Assembly: GCA_914767885.1 (NCBI GenBank)
Contig: CAJZBQ010000018.1
Coordinates: 806,001-870,000, forward strand
Length of the DNA stretch: 64,000 bases
Direction: 5' to 3'
DNA from: Blepharisma stoltei
Lineage: Eukaryota; Ciliophora; Heterotrichea; Heterotrichida; Blepharismidae
This document shows positions 20,353 through 31,096 of this stretch, one piece after another (position 1 is the stretch's first letter; every line of letters starts with the position of its first letter). A program made the position numbers and the translations under genes. The notes beneath the pieces are model-generated. The model was not told the origin of the DNA. It was given only the letters and a program-made list of their open reading frames with translations, and made no database searches.

Positions 20353-22133
20353 TTAAATGATACTTGGAGCGATGTTAGCTGCGATTTCGCTGTAGCCATT
20401 ATTTAGGACTAAAATGTCATCAGTGAACTCGATGTATTTGATCTTAGGCAAAGAAATATTAACTTTTCCTAAGTCATTATTGATAATTGGCACCAATATG
20501 TCAAACAGGTTTTCTAATAGCATGCTCAAGACAGCTGTATTGACGGTTCCTACATTGGAATTTATTACGGAGACTTGCCAAAGGTCAAGGGTGTTTATAT
20601 CAAAGTTGAGGACTGTGCCGTTAAGGTGCAAATTGGCATTGATGTAGATTGATGTTAATAAGTCCAATGCATTTGTCCATGCAGTTGAGGAGGTTTGGAC
20701 TGCAAACTTAGTTTGTAAAGTTGCGTTGAAATTCAAAGAATTGTTGGTCCATACTGTTGGGTACTGGTAAGCAGGGTCTGAGTTGAAGGTAAGTGCGACA
20801 TTTTTCCCTTTTCCGTAGGTCTGTTTTAAGTTTGGTATCAAAAATGCCAGCCCATCAGTTGTCAATTTCAAAGGAATAGTTGGAGGAAGCTGCTTTAAGT
20901 CAATATTTAAAAGTCCCCAATAGGCGACTACCAAAGAGTTCAGGAAATAGTCTGATAAAAAGATTTGGAAGTCCAGCCCATCAGCTCCATAAGCTGGGAG
21001 ATCTATAGCCTTGAATGGGATAAATGAAGATTTAGTAGTAGAGTTATATACTTCCCCTAAGAATGGAATGCTAAGATATCCATTGCTTACTGAAGTATTT
21101 TGGGTTAAATGTAAATCTATGATTGAGCGGAGTGATTCCAGTTCAAGCTCGTAAGTTAAGTTATTAAGTATCCGGCCATAAACGCTCCGCAGGCGCTGAA
21201 CATCTGCCCCGTCTCGGCTCCAAAATGGCATCCGAGGATGCCATTTTGGATTTCCATCCTGAACCACCTGTCCAGGGGATTAACTCACCCTGGACAGAGC
21301 CTCCTTAAATAGCACCCCTATGGTCCCGATGAGGAAAGACCACGTGGTAGGCAAAACCTGTCTAGCCCAGGACAGGGAAAACCTTCGAAGGAGAAATAAA
21401 ACTTCCCTCTTCGGCAAGGCACCCCCAAGCCTGAAGGCCTAATTCCATCGGGACAGAGGCTCAACTTTCAGCACATCAGGATGTTCCGTCAACGTCACCA
21501 TTTTATTTCAAGCTCATAAGGGAGGATGTATAACAGCATATTAATATCATCTGTTTTATTAGCAACGTACCCTTCTATTGTTTTTTCAAGGGTAGGGATT
21601 TCTGATATCATCGCTTCCAGCAGCAATTTCTTAATTGTACTTGACAAGCCAGTTGTGGTGAGCTCTATGTTGGTTATAACTGCAGCCAGATGTCGGATAA
21701 GGATTTGGGCTTTGTCTTTAGGCTGAGTCTGTATGACTGTTATGAAATAGTCAAAGTCGAGACCTAAAATGGTAAGAGTCCCTGTCCCTTTATAAGTTAA
21801 TCCGTACTTTAGGAGATAGTTGAAGGTCACAACGATTTTTCCATCGTTTATAGCTAGCTGTATTTCGTCTGGCTCTTTAAATGTTAGCCCTGAAGTTGTC
21901 AGGTTTGCAGTTACACCTTGAAGCTGGACGTTCATCAGTTCCAATTCCCCTTTGAATCCAGCGTTGAAATTGAATGTAAAATTTCCTAGCGTGTAATTGA
22001 TGGAATATCCTTCCCCAAATGCTAGTAAAATCTGCACAATTTCATGGAGTGGAGCTTGGTTAATGGAAAGCGATAAGGCATTGTCACCAGCGAAAATGAG
22101 AGCAGGCAAAAGTGCTAACAAAAAGAACTTCAT
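20353..22133 (-). CDS. BPI/LBP-type secreted lipid-binding protein
   Basis: 471 residues after removing a 365-bp inserted element. It has a signal peptide (MKFFLLALLPALIFAG), then two halves with the alternating beta pattern of BPI/LBP/CETP domains (TTSGLTFKEPDEIQLAINDG; IPLKLTTDGLAFLIPNL) and many N-glycosylation sites. The family binds lipids or bacterial lipopolysaccharide, plausible for a bacterivore. The element lies between the halves at YILPY|ELELES. 1781 - 365 = 1416 nt is exactly in frame. The assignment rests on overall pattern, not on a catalytic motif. Confidence 0.7.
21142..21520. mobile_element. SINE/non-LTR-like insertion, removed with the BPI gene's IES machinery
   Basis: A GC-richer insertion flanked by 14-bp near-perfect direct repeats (TTCAAGCTCRTAAG at 21142-21155 and 21507-21520), as left by target-primed retroposition. 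The TA inside each duplication can serve as the excision boundary (365 bp, 21152 to 21517). Internal structure: paired blocks GTCCCGATGG/CCATCGGGAC and CAAAATGGCATCC/GGATGCCATTTTG. No terminal inverted repeat and no long ORF. Confidence 0.75.
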
Positions 22134-22139
22134 AATTAT

Positions 22140-22567
22140 TTAGTCAACAAATAAATGGTGAGATATTCGACGCACAACAATTTTTGAATTTCTTGTGATA
22201 AGTGCGTTAGACAATAAATAGGCGAAATAAAATGACAGAATTTAAATTCATAGGAAAAGGAAGCTGTCTAGGTAATAAAATGATAAATTTTTTAAGATAT
22301 TCTAAAAATAGGAGAGAAATATATAGATTTTCTTTTTTAAATTAAAATATGCTAAAAATTAGGAGAATTTACTCTAGTTATGCTGCCAATAAGCCTTTAA
22401 ATTAATTGAAAAATTTATTATAAAAAACAAGATCGATAGTTGAGGTCAACCAGATTGATAAAAAATGGTAAATGACAATCATGTAAGATTTGCCTTTTAT
22501 TATTAAAATATTATCTTATTAGAAGCGTTATCTTTAAATATAAATATTGAATTAGTTAATCCTGCAA
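22140..22567. other. AT-rich spacer
   Basis: No gene or repeat was recognised between the BPI-like and endonuclease/phosphatase genes. Confidence 0.4.
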
Positions 22568-23784
22568 CTAATAATAAAAAGAAGTTTCTACACCTGCATG
22601 ATCACTTATTTGCGTAAAGACTTCTCCCTCAGTGCTCAAAGGTTCAACTTTTGTGTTTTCCACATTTATTTTCAGGTCCTACTTTTATCTTACAGTCCTA
22701 TCTTCATTTGCTAGCAAAATATAATCAAGAGCTTCATCAGCACAAATTTCGTGATTCATTGTAAGGATTTTTTCTAAAGCTTCTCCTTTCTCATTGATTC
22801 TCCCAAATGTTGCTGGGCAGTCCGAAAAAATTAATAATATTATATACAAATTTTAATATCAATTTTTTGGATAAAATAATACTGTATAGGCCCGATTTTA
22901 TAATTTTTAGCCTAATAAAATCTTAAATAAATAAAAAATACAGTATAAATTCCTAGAGCCAATGTTGCAGGAGAAAATCCATATTTTCACCTCAACAAGT
23001 CTTTCATAGCAACTTTTTTTCCTCGCAAAAGGAGTTTGCTGAGATGTTCATAATCGTCTAAACACTCAATATCTTTAAATACTGGTGGCTTTAGCTCCTC
23101 TCTCCCATCCACATTTAAATCCCCACATATAAAACCAGGCTCTTCAGCTAGCCCTATTTTTTCGTCAACAAAATTTCGGAGATCAATTAGCTGTTTTCTC
23201 CTAGTCAATCTATACATAAGATATTTTTTGCTGCTTTTAGTAGGGTGTTTTGACTGTAAATGAACGTTAAAAAGATGCAAAGGCTTAGAATTTATACTAT
23301 ATTTAGTAGAAATTTTATATAAAAAAGGGAAATAAACTACCTGATTTATATCTAAAAATAATTTATAATCAATATGTGGAAATAAATTCATAATAAATGA
23401 AAATACTAAGATTTTTGCATATAAAGCTCCCTTATAGGCCAATTTATCTGGATAAACTGAGTCATTGAAAGGCCTAAACGTAGATTCCAAGATTTTATGC
23501 TTGCTTAGTATTACCAGCCCACAGTCGGCTATATGAGTTGAAAAAATTTTTGGAAGAGGGCTGATTGCGTGATACAAAAAATTGTGATTGGCTGCTTCAT
23601 GCAAAAGTTTCTTTTGACGTGAGGTATAAGCTGCATATGTCTCTTGCAAACAAATGATATCGTATTTCTTTATGATCTTGCTGATAAAGTAAGAAAGGCG
23701 CTGATTTTTAAAATCTCAATTTTTGTTATGAACTAGAGGCGGCCTCATAAATAGATTCAAAGTCAATAACTTTGTTTGAGACAT
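22568..23784 (-). CDS. Endonuclease/exonuclease/phosphatase-fold enzyme (neutral sphingomyelinase-like)
   Basis: About 321 residues after one 15-nt intron (22679-22693) and two IESs (122 and 114 bp). Motifs in order: LTLNLFMRPP (N of LNxN), ICLQETY (metal-binding Glu), YKGALYAKI, LHLFNVHLQSKH (NxHLQ), GDLNVDG (catalytic Asp-x-Asn) and the GFSPATL / PATFG region. This order fits neutral sphingomyelinase-like members that split membrane lipids. The final His motif could be ISDHAG. The 114-bp interval has no stop, so it would be translated (about 359 residues) if not recognised as an IES. Confidence 0.78.
22832..22955. other. IES, 122 bp, in EEP-fold gene
   Basis: TA-bounded, with an internal inverted repeat (AATACTGTATAGGC / GCCTAATA...ATACAGTAT). 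Removal joins SPATLAL to IFSDC. Confidence 0.65.
23293..23408. other. Probable in-frame stop-free IES, 114 bp
   Basis: The interval is AT-rich, a multiple of three and free of TAA/TAG, but it separates YAKIL from NSKPLHLFNVHLQ, which are adjacent in the family. The boundaries are TA. Confidence 0.6.
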
Positions 23785-23854
23785 ATTTATATAGCACTAT
23801 ACTAGTCTTATAAAATTTTTTTAAATAAAAATGATTCTGATAATAAATATATAA

Positions 23855-24184
23855 ATGATAAGAAAATTCACCTCTCAAATTAAAGTTTCTTCTATTTCTG
23901 ATATCAAAAATACTTTACCCAGTTGGAATATAGCTCATGATGCTTCTGAGCTTAGTAAAACATATCGTTTTCAATCTTACACAGATGCATGAGACTTCTT
24001 CCATCTTGTAAGTAAAGTTGCTGCACAAAACAAATGTCCACCATCATGGTCATTTTCTAATTTAAACGTTAATGTGAAATTTCCTCCTGAAGAGCACCAA
24101 GATCTTACACTCGGCCAAGTCCGTTTAGCAATGTTTATGGACAAAGCTCAAGAACACATACAATCTGATCGTAATTTTAATTAA
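23855..24184 (+). CDS. Pterin-4a-carbinolamine dehydratase-like protein
   Basis: 109 residues, one TGA Trp, no IES. The PCD/DCoH fold pattern is visible: YRFQSYTDAWDFFHLVSKVA (helix), PPSWSFSNLNVNVKF and LTLGQVRLAMFMDKA. The catalytic HHP-W element of active enzymes appears as KCPPSW, so dehydratase activity is doubtful. It is divergent from the EEP-fold gene (70 bp between starts). Confidence 0.7.
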
Positions 24185-24207
24185 TTATTCGAAACCATTA
24201 TTTTACA

Positions 24208-25445
24208 TTATTCTTCAGCTTGTTCTTCTATTATATGAATACTTATATCTCTATGTATATGTGAATGCTCGGGGATAGACTCGGGATTCTTTTCATGAAA
24301 ATAGCTTAATTTCAATAAATCTTTGGCTGATGGCCTTCTCATAGGATCTCTTTGTATACACTGCTTTATGATATTTTTTAGCTGATTTTCGCATTTTGGG
24401 AAGTCTGGGAGCATCTCATTAGTCGCGATCAGCTTTAAAACTTCTCTGGCATCTTTTGAGTAATTTGACCATGGTGGTCTTCCTGATGCCATTTCTATTA
24501 AAACACACCCTAGGGATCAGATATCGGCAGAATAGCTATGCCCTCGCCTTAAAACCACTTCTGGAGCCATTCAATAAGGGCTCCCCCTTAAGCTTTTGGT
24601 TAGCTCTAAGTCAGAATGTTCAAACTTTCTTGAAGATCCAAAATCAGTCAATTTTAACTTCCCATTTGTCGATATTAAAATATTTGCTGATTTTAAGTCT
24701 CTATGTATAACATTATTTTCATGAAGATAAGCTAGGCCTTTGAGTAGCTGCCTGGCAAATGTTTTAATAACATTATCTTCAAAGGTGCATTATATTTATC
24801 ATTATTTTACCTTTAAAAATTTCATGAAAATAAATTTAAAATTTGTAAAAAGGGTTTATATTAATAAGTTAAATTAGCTCAAAACATTAATATTATAAAA
24901 ATTTGCAAAAATACCAAAAAAATAATTCCATCTTCAAGAATTCCATATTTTTGAATTAAATGTCTCAAAGTCCCACCAGGGACATACTCAATCACCACAT
25001 CCAGTGAATTCATTTCTGGCGATAAATCAGTTTGGTAATATTGAACTATATTAGGATGATCTAGTTGTTTTAATAAAGAAACCTCTTTTTTCATAAGGGT
25101 AAAGTCCTTTTGTATTTTTGTTGGGTCGTCTGTAAGCTAAATAAAGGTTACTTGGAAGTGTTTTACAGCCAAAAGTTCGCCAGTTTCGATATTCATGCAC
25201 TGGTATACTTTGGCATAGGCACCTTCGCCTATGATTTCTCCTCTTTTTCATCTGATTAGTCTTCCAGTCCGAGGAGTGGAAAGCTCCACAAAGGTGGATT
25301 CGGAATCGTCGGTTAAAAATAGCTGGGATTTCTTGCGGCGGATTAACTCTGCATTATTTCCTGGGTTGGAGCTATTGAGGGAGGTAGCACGAAATCCCAT
25401 TTCTTGGATTTTCACTGATCCTTTTGAAAGACATCCGTGTCCCAT
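24208..25445 (-). CDS. STE11-type MAP kinase kinase kinase
   Basis: 355 residues after removal of a 15-nt intron (25137-25151) and a 155-bp IES. N-terminal MGHGCLS suggests lipidation. The kinase domain is complete: GEGAYAKVY (P-loop), AVKHF (Lys), VSLLKQLDHPNIV (Glu), VIHRDLKSANILI, DFGSSRKF, SPYWMAPEV and DIWSLGCVLIEM, ending RDPMRRPSAKDLL. The HPNIV..Y and GGTLRHLI pattern is typical of MEKK/STE11 kinases. Both conserved Trp (APE and subdomain IX) are TGA, the best single proof of the genetic code here. The upstream pathway cannot be inferred. Confidence 0.9.
24768..24924. other. IES, 155 bp, in MAP3K
   Basis: TA pair with matching codon phase. Removal joins ILEDGI to IKTFARQLL. The right flank echoes the left (gaagatggaattatt / gaagataatgttatt), a short internal duplication. 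Confidence 0.8.
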
Positions 25446-25808
25446 TTTAGAAGTTATGTATTATACTTTCTGAAAATGAAAAAAATATCCAAGGACTTAT
25501 AAAAATAAATCAATAGGGTAAACCTGCAATTTATTGATTAATTCTTAGATAAATAAACTTAAAGACATCATAAGCAATCGAAAATAATGGATGTTTTAAC
25601 TATGTTAGATATAGTTAAAATAACGAAAGCCATAATTTCATAGAATATACCATCAAGATTATTTACAAACCACGCTTTAAGAATTATCTAAATTATTATC
25701 ACCATTTTCTTAATTATCAATTATTTTACAATTTTGTATTGGCAACAGAAAACAAGAATTATTTAAAATATTTATTGAAATAATATATTTTCTCTATAGG
25801 TCAGTTGC
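25446..25808. other. AT-rich spacer
   Basis: Upstream of the kinase gene; nothing recognisable. Confidence 0.4.
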
Positions 25809-25997
25809 TTATTTTTGGTTTTCATCATTTGAACCGTGCTTTTCATATTTTAAATCCGATATAACTGAGTAGCTGTTTCTTCATACTGAAAATCAGGTTG
25901 CAACTCTTCAAAAATTAAGATAGATAATCTGATACTGACTAAACTGAAATTGATCATCATTGAAAACTTGGCTTAGCCCAACATAAGGTGAGCTCAT
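25809..25997 (-). CDS. Small Trp-rich protein, 62 residues
   Basis: ATG at 25997, TAA at 25809-25811. Three TGA codons read as Trp inside one segment (LNFWRVATWFSVWRNSY), so the frame is invisible under the standard code. The segment could be an amphipathic or membrane helix. The C-terminus is polar (KYEKHGSNDENQK). Unknown family; real-gene status rests on frame length and composition only. Confidence 0.45.
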
Positions 25998-26338
25998 ATA
26001 TCTTATTTAAAATCAATATTTATTTAGCTGTCATACTGAAATAAAAGAATCTTGAATCTTTTAATTTAAGATCGTCTTATCTTACCCAGCAATCCACTAT
26101 AAATATTAAAAAAGTATTAAAACCAAATCTTATTTAATGATGCACAAAAAAGTAATTTAAACGCTTATGTTTATGCAAATTTATATCCATATAGAGTTCA
26201 TTATTATATTTATTTTCTTTATATTTATAAATAGAAAGATAATAGTAATTCAAAGAAACAAGTCAATTGAATATTAATGAATTAAATGATTATGGATATT
26301 ATTAATTATTAAAGATATCCAATATATGTATAAAGAGT

Positions 26339-27268
26339 CTAATTATCAAATTTCTCATAACTCTTTTTCCCTTTCATTTTGGTAGATATCACTCCTATGC
26401 CTATCCCTACCAGTGCTCCTAGAGACAGAAAAACTATCATATGTGTAACATTAAACCGAGTTTGTGTGCTTTCAATTTTATTTCGGTTTTTTATATTGAA
26501 ATCTAGCTCCTCAGCCTGTTTTTCTAGATTCTCAAAATGCTGAATATTGGTTAAAGTTTGGTCTTTTAATATAGATTTTATATTGGACGTAAGCAGAAGA
26601 ATTTCTTGGGTCTGTTCTTTTACATACTTTCTAAGCTCCTCAATTTCAATTCTTAATGCTTCGAATTCTCCTTTCCATTTATTAGAAAACTCAGCAGATC
26701 GGTCTTCAATCACAAATTCATACTGTACCGCTTTCTCGTGCTCAATTTCTTCCTCTTCTTCTGTATGCTCATGGTGATTTTCTTCGTCAGGCTGCTCTAT
26801 TCCATCATGTACATCACTCAAATTTTCATTTATTCCTTGATTTTTTTCGCTATATTCTTCTATTTGTTTATCAATCCAATTAATAAAATTTATTTTCGTC
26901 CTTTCTGAATCAAAAAACGAGAAAATTTTATTAGAAAAAGGTGCGATGATCCCAATTGTGGGGTATTCTCGGATTTGGAAATCATTCCCCATTTTGACGT
27001 TAACTTGCATGTTTGCACGGGAAATTTCGAGGTCGTCCCTTTTTCAGTTGCTTTGAGGGTCTTTAAAGTGCTTTCATACTGCTTCGTATTCAGGAAACAT
27101 GTGCTGGCAAAAGTGGCATCATGGGGCGTAAAATTCTAGGACGATAAATTTGTTTGATCCAATATGCTGCAGGTAGTTATTATCTGTTAGCTCTAATGTT
27201 AAAGAATCTTCTCACCAGCCACCTTTGCATTCGAAGAAGTCACCTAAAAGTATTAGAATCATCCACAT
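26339..27268 (-). CDS. TMX-like protein disulfide isomerase with TM anchor
   Basis: 309 residues, no intron or IES, several TGA Trp. N-terminal signal peptide (MWMILILLGDFF), a thioredoxin domain with active site FYAPWCHFCQHMFPEYE, and cis-Pro in REYPTIG. Then an acidic region (HHEHTEEEEEIEHE), a coiled coil, and a C-terminal TM (MIVFLSLGALVGIGIGVI) with a short basic tail. It resembles TMX/PDI-related ER oxidoreductases. The active-site Trp is TGA. Confidence 0.82.
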
Positions 27269-27271
27269 TCT

Positions 27272-27460
27272 CTAATAAATTACAAGACTTTTAAGATTTC
27301 CATTTTTTCTGTCCAGATTCAAGCTGATGTTCTTGTTAATATAGAAATACAGCAAAACATACCTTTTCAAAATATTCAGAATTTAGAAGCTAAAAAAAAT
27401 AAGAATCAAATGAATGCAAATGACAAGAGGATAAAAATTCCGCCTATTAGAATTGCATAA
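27272..27460 (+). other. Open frame of unknown status
   Basis: A 60-codon frame (…SVQIQADVLVNIEIQQN…IKIPPIRIA) ends in TAA at 27458 but has no ATG and abuts the divergent gene start at 27268. Possibly the 3' end of a decayed gene. Confidence 0.3.
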
Positions 27461-27982
27461 TCATTTGACTTTAGGCCAAAAAAATATGAATAATAATTAT
27501 AGTCTCATAAAATAAGAAAACAAAAAAGTTAAAACATTTTCATTCTGCAATGCCTGCTTTAGATACTTTAAACAAATCATTAGATTAATATGGTTATTGC
27601 TTTAAATTTTATCAAAGGTAGATTGATAAAAATTTCTTAATTTTTATGAAATACGACAATTAAAATTTTGGATAATTACGATTTAAGAGCTTGAAAAGCA
27701 ATTAAAATAAGTAACCCCTCAATAAAATAGCTAAAATTTCAAGATATGAGTTGAGAGAAACTTAAATTGTAAAAAACTCTATTGAAATAATTTTGAGTTC
27801 AATATACTTGCTAAATGATAATGCGATAACTCCTTCTATAAAATTTGGTTTTAATATCATGACTAAGAATTGATTAGAGGTATAATTATTTACTAAATAT
27901 CACCAAGTCACTTATTTCTTATATTTATATTTTTTCAATATTTTTGGCATCTAAATATAATTTTATATATTTTATTTGGTAA
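27461..27982. other. AT-rich spacer
   Basis: No gene or repeat was recognised. Confidence 0.4.
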
Positions 27983-29161
27983 ATGGAACATCCCTCTTTT
28001 GCAACAACTGACCAACTCGTTTCAGAATCACCTCCAAACACACAGCCTGAGCAACTCCGCAATTCCTTTACTCTACAGATGACCGAGGATCAACCCCCTA
28101 GAGTTGAAATCGTAGAGGACCTCTCAGTGATTCCCCCAACCCCCAAATCTCCAATCCCGCCATGTTAGGCATCCCCAAATTCGAATGAGACAACATCAAA
28201 CTAGAGATGCTACCGAACTATAAGGGCCTGAGTCAGGATCTGAACATGGATGAGCCCTGAGGTCTACAAAATCCATCATCGTCAACTGGCGATTTCCTCT
28301 TTGGATGCCACTGTCAGACGGTACAGAAGGAACGCGATACTTCTTAGGAAGTGCTTATCTTACGGAAAAGACCGTGCGGATATGGCAATGCTACTCGGGT
28401 ACTTGCGCCAGCTCGCCCCAATCCCTTGGATACAACTACATGATCGAATTGGAATTCTATATAGTGCTCTAATGCACTTTGCCCCTGGATTCAACAACGA
28501 TGAATGGTTTGAACTACTAAATATGAATAACCCGCAGATTTTAAAGAGAATTGAACACCGACTGACTCAAACAGAGGACTCCAGGACCTGGTGGAAAGAC
28601 ATAATCAGTGTGTATAACGCCATACCAAATGCTTGGAAGTGGGAAGAAGAGAAGTTCGATTTGATCAGAGCACTGAATGATCCCGAATGGAGTAGCCAAA
28701 TTAATACAGTCAAAATACTGGACGTCTCAGAGATAGCCCACAACACTTCAAAAGAATTGCAAGAGTTTAAGGCGCAGATCGAAAAGAAAATTGAACTACA
28801 AAATCAAGAAAACCTACGACTTGTACAGAAGGTAAAGGAACTGACGCTCAAACTAGAGGCTATCCACAAACAACTGGATGATAACTGTAAAACGATTTAT
28901 TCCTCCCCACCCTCTTCTAACAATTCTCGGAGAAACTATATTTCTCGCGACAATGCACACCCAGCAAGACAACCTACACCTGCTTCACTGACAACCTCTC
29001 TGATGCCTCAGATAAACGCTCCCTTAACGCCCCAAGCAAATTTCCAATTCGTTCTCGGATCTCAGGTGAAGACCTCTGCTGAGTCCACACACAGCAAAGG
29101 AAACTTTGTCAAGCCAGAAGCGAAACCCCTTTCGAAATCTATAGAACTTTCTCTTCAATAG
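27983..29161 (+). pseudogene. Gag-like/orphan ORF with two compensating frame breaks
   Basis: The ATG at 27983 opens 61 codons, then TAG. An overlapping frame (ATG 28162: MLGIPKFEWDNIKLEML) bridges to about 28255, where the first frame resumes (MSPEVYKIHHRQL) and runs 303 codons to TAG 29161. The main part is helical (LLRKCLSYGKDRADMAML, IPWIQLHDRIGILYSALM) with a coiled coil (KELQEFKAQIEKKIEL) and a Ser/Pro-rich tail. The DNA is clearly GC-richer than neighbouring genes. Layout and composition recall a retroelement gag or LINE ORF1, but no zinc knuckle was found. The last codons lie inside the inverted repeat of the next element. Confidence 0.5.
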
Positions 29162-31010
29162 CGCGATAAAGCGTGCTTCCTGGTTTTGACTAAAAGGTCT
29201 TTGGACCATGAAAATCTGCTGTTTCCTTCCCGGTAAGAGATGCCTATAGTGAAAATAAAGAGTTTTGGCTGATTAATCTCGAGAACTTAAAGAGAGGCTA
29301 TTTGCAAATTTACATTTTTGGCTCGTCAAATGGCTCTGGCGAGCCAATTCTGGTCGTTACTTGAAATTATGAATGATAGTTACCAGAATTTTATTAATTT
29401 TCTGATGGCGAGTATGATCAGAATTTTAATAAATGGCACAGGATCAGACAACCCACTTAAAAAATATTCATTATGCTAAATTGATTAATGTCTTGATAAT
29501 AAATGCTTTATCTTGGCGCCTATAAATACAGCTGAGTATAACGATCCTCCTGCTCATAGCTTCTCTGAAATTTTGGGAGCCAAGCTCCATACAAAATGAA
29601 AATATCAATGGTAAAAAGCAATTTTCACATGATGGGGGCAGGACTATATTAGCAAATATGAATTAGCTATTGACTATGTGCAAAAAATTTTCAATGTAAG
29701 TGCATTATTCGAGATATTGAAGAATTATATGAACAAAGCGATAAATATGATTGATTTAGGCGATTAATTAATTTGTTTTGCAATTAGTTTAGTTGTCAAT
29801 TTGTGGGTTAAGAGTGCAAATTTGCTTTAAACTTTTTGGCTCGTTTAAGCAGCCATCTTGATTTTGACGCTATTAAAAAAATTTAAAACTCTTAAGTCAC
29901 TCATGCGGTTTCATTCAAAACTTGCAATTTAAAGTCTTAAAATAGCTACTTGATGCCTGTATTTTCCGCTTTCTGGATTCGAGCACAAACTCATCTTTAG
30001 ACATTTTTTGTTCGTTTAAGCCGCCATTTTTGATTTTATAAGCAATTAAAAAAATTAAAATTCTTAAGTTGCCTCATGCAGTTTCATTGAAAGCTTGATA
30101 TTTAAAGTATTAAAAAGCTATTTGATACCTTTATTTTCAGCGTTTTGGACTCGAGCACAAAACTCATTTTTAGACATTTTTTGTTCGTTAAGATTTTAAT
30201 TATTTTGATGGCTTATAAAATCAAGATGGCGGCTTAAACGAACAAAAAATATTTAAAAATGAATTTGTGCACGAGTCCAGAAAGCGGAAAATAAAGGCAC
30301 CAAATAGCTATTTTTAATACTTTTAAATTAGAGGTATTGGATGAAACCGCATGAGGTGACTTAAGAGTTTTAATTTTTTTAATGACGTACAAAATCAAGA
30401 TGGTGGCTTAAACGAACAAAAAATGTCTAAAGATGAATTTGTGCTCGAGTCCAGAAAGCGGAAAATAAAGGCACCAAATAGCTTTTTATTGTCATCAAAT
30501 ATCAAGTTTTCAATGAAACCGCATGAGGTGACTTAAGAATTTTAATTTTTTTAATAGCTTACAAAATCAAGATGGCGGCTTAAACAAACCAAAAAAAATT
30601 TAAAAATGAACTTTTACTCGACTCCAGAAAGCGGAAAATAAAGGTATCAAATAGCTGTTTTAATATTATTATTATCAATGGAATTATTAGATCGGTTTGA
30701 AAGGAATAAGTTGTCTGATTATGTGCCATTTATTAAAATTCTGATCATACTCGCAATCAGAAAATTAATAAAATTCTGAACTATCATTTTTCATTTCAAG
30801 TGCTGGCTAGAATTGGCTCAGCAGATCCATTTGACGAAATTTTTTACAAAGCCTCTCTTCAAGTTCGAGATTGATTAGACAGAATTCTTTATTTAGGCTG
30901 TTTTTCTCCCCATGAATGAAGAATAGCAGGTTTTCATATGTTCAAGATCCTCCGGTAAAACCTAGGAATGCGCCTTATCGCGCTATTGAAAAGAAACTTC
31001 TATACATAAT
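29139..31010. mobile_element. Long palindromic element with ~310-bp inverted arms and internal repeats
   Basis: The left arm (about 29139-29460, with TTCAATAGCGCGATAA) is an imperfect inverse of the right arm (about 30690-31010, with TTATCGCGCTATTGAA). The interior contains five copies of a ~175-bp unit (marker AAGATGGCGGCTTAAACGAA and variants): two forward (29832-30186) and three reversed (30196-30680), itself a palindromic array. No transposase ORF. It could be a foldback element. Confidence 0.8.
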
Positions 31011-31096
31011 CCCATACCCTTTAATTTAAATTTCTATCTTATTATCGTTTATTATTTTTGCAATTTTTAATAAATTTCATCAGTATTATTTCACAT

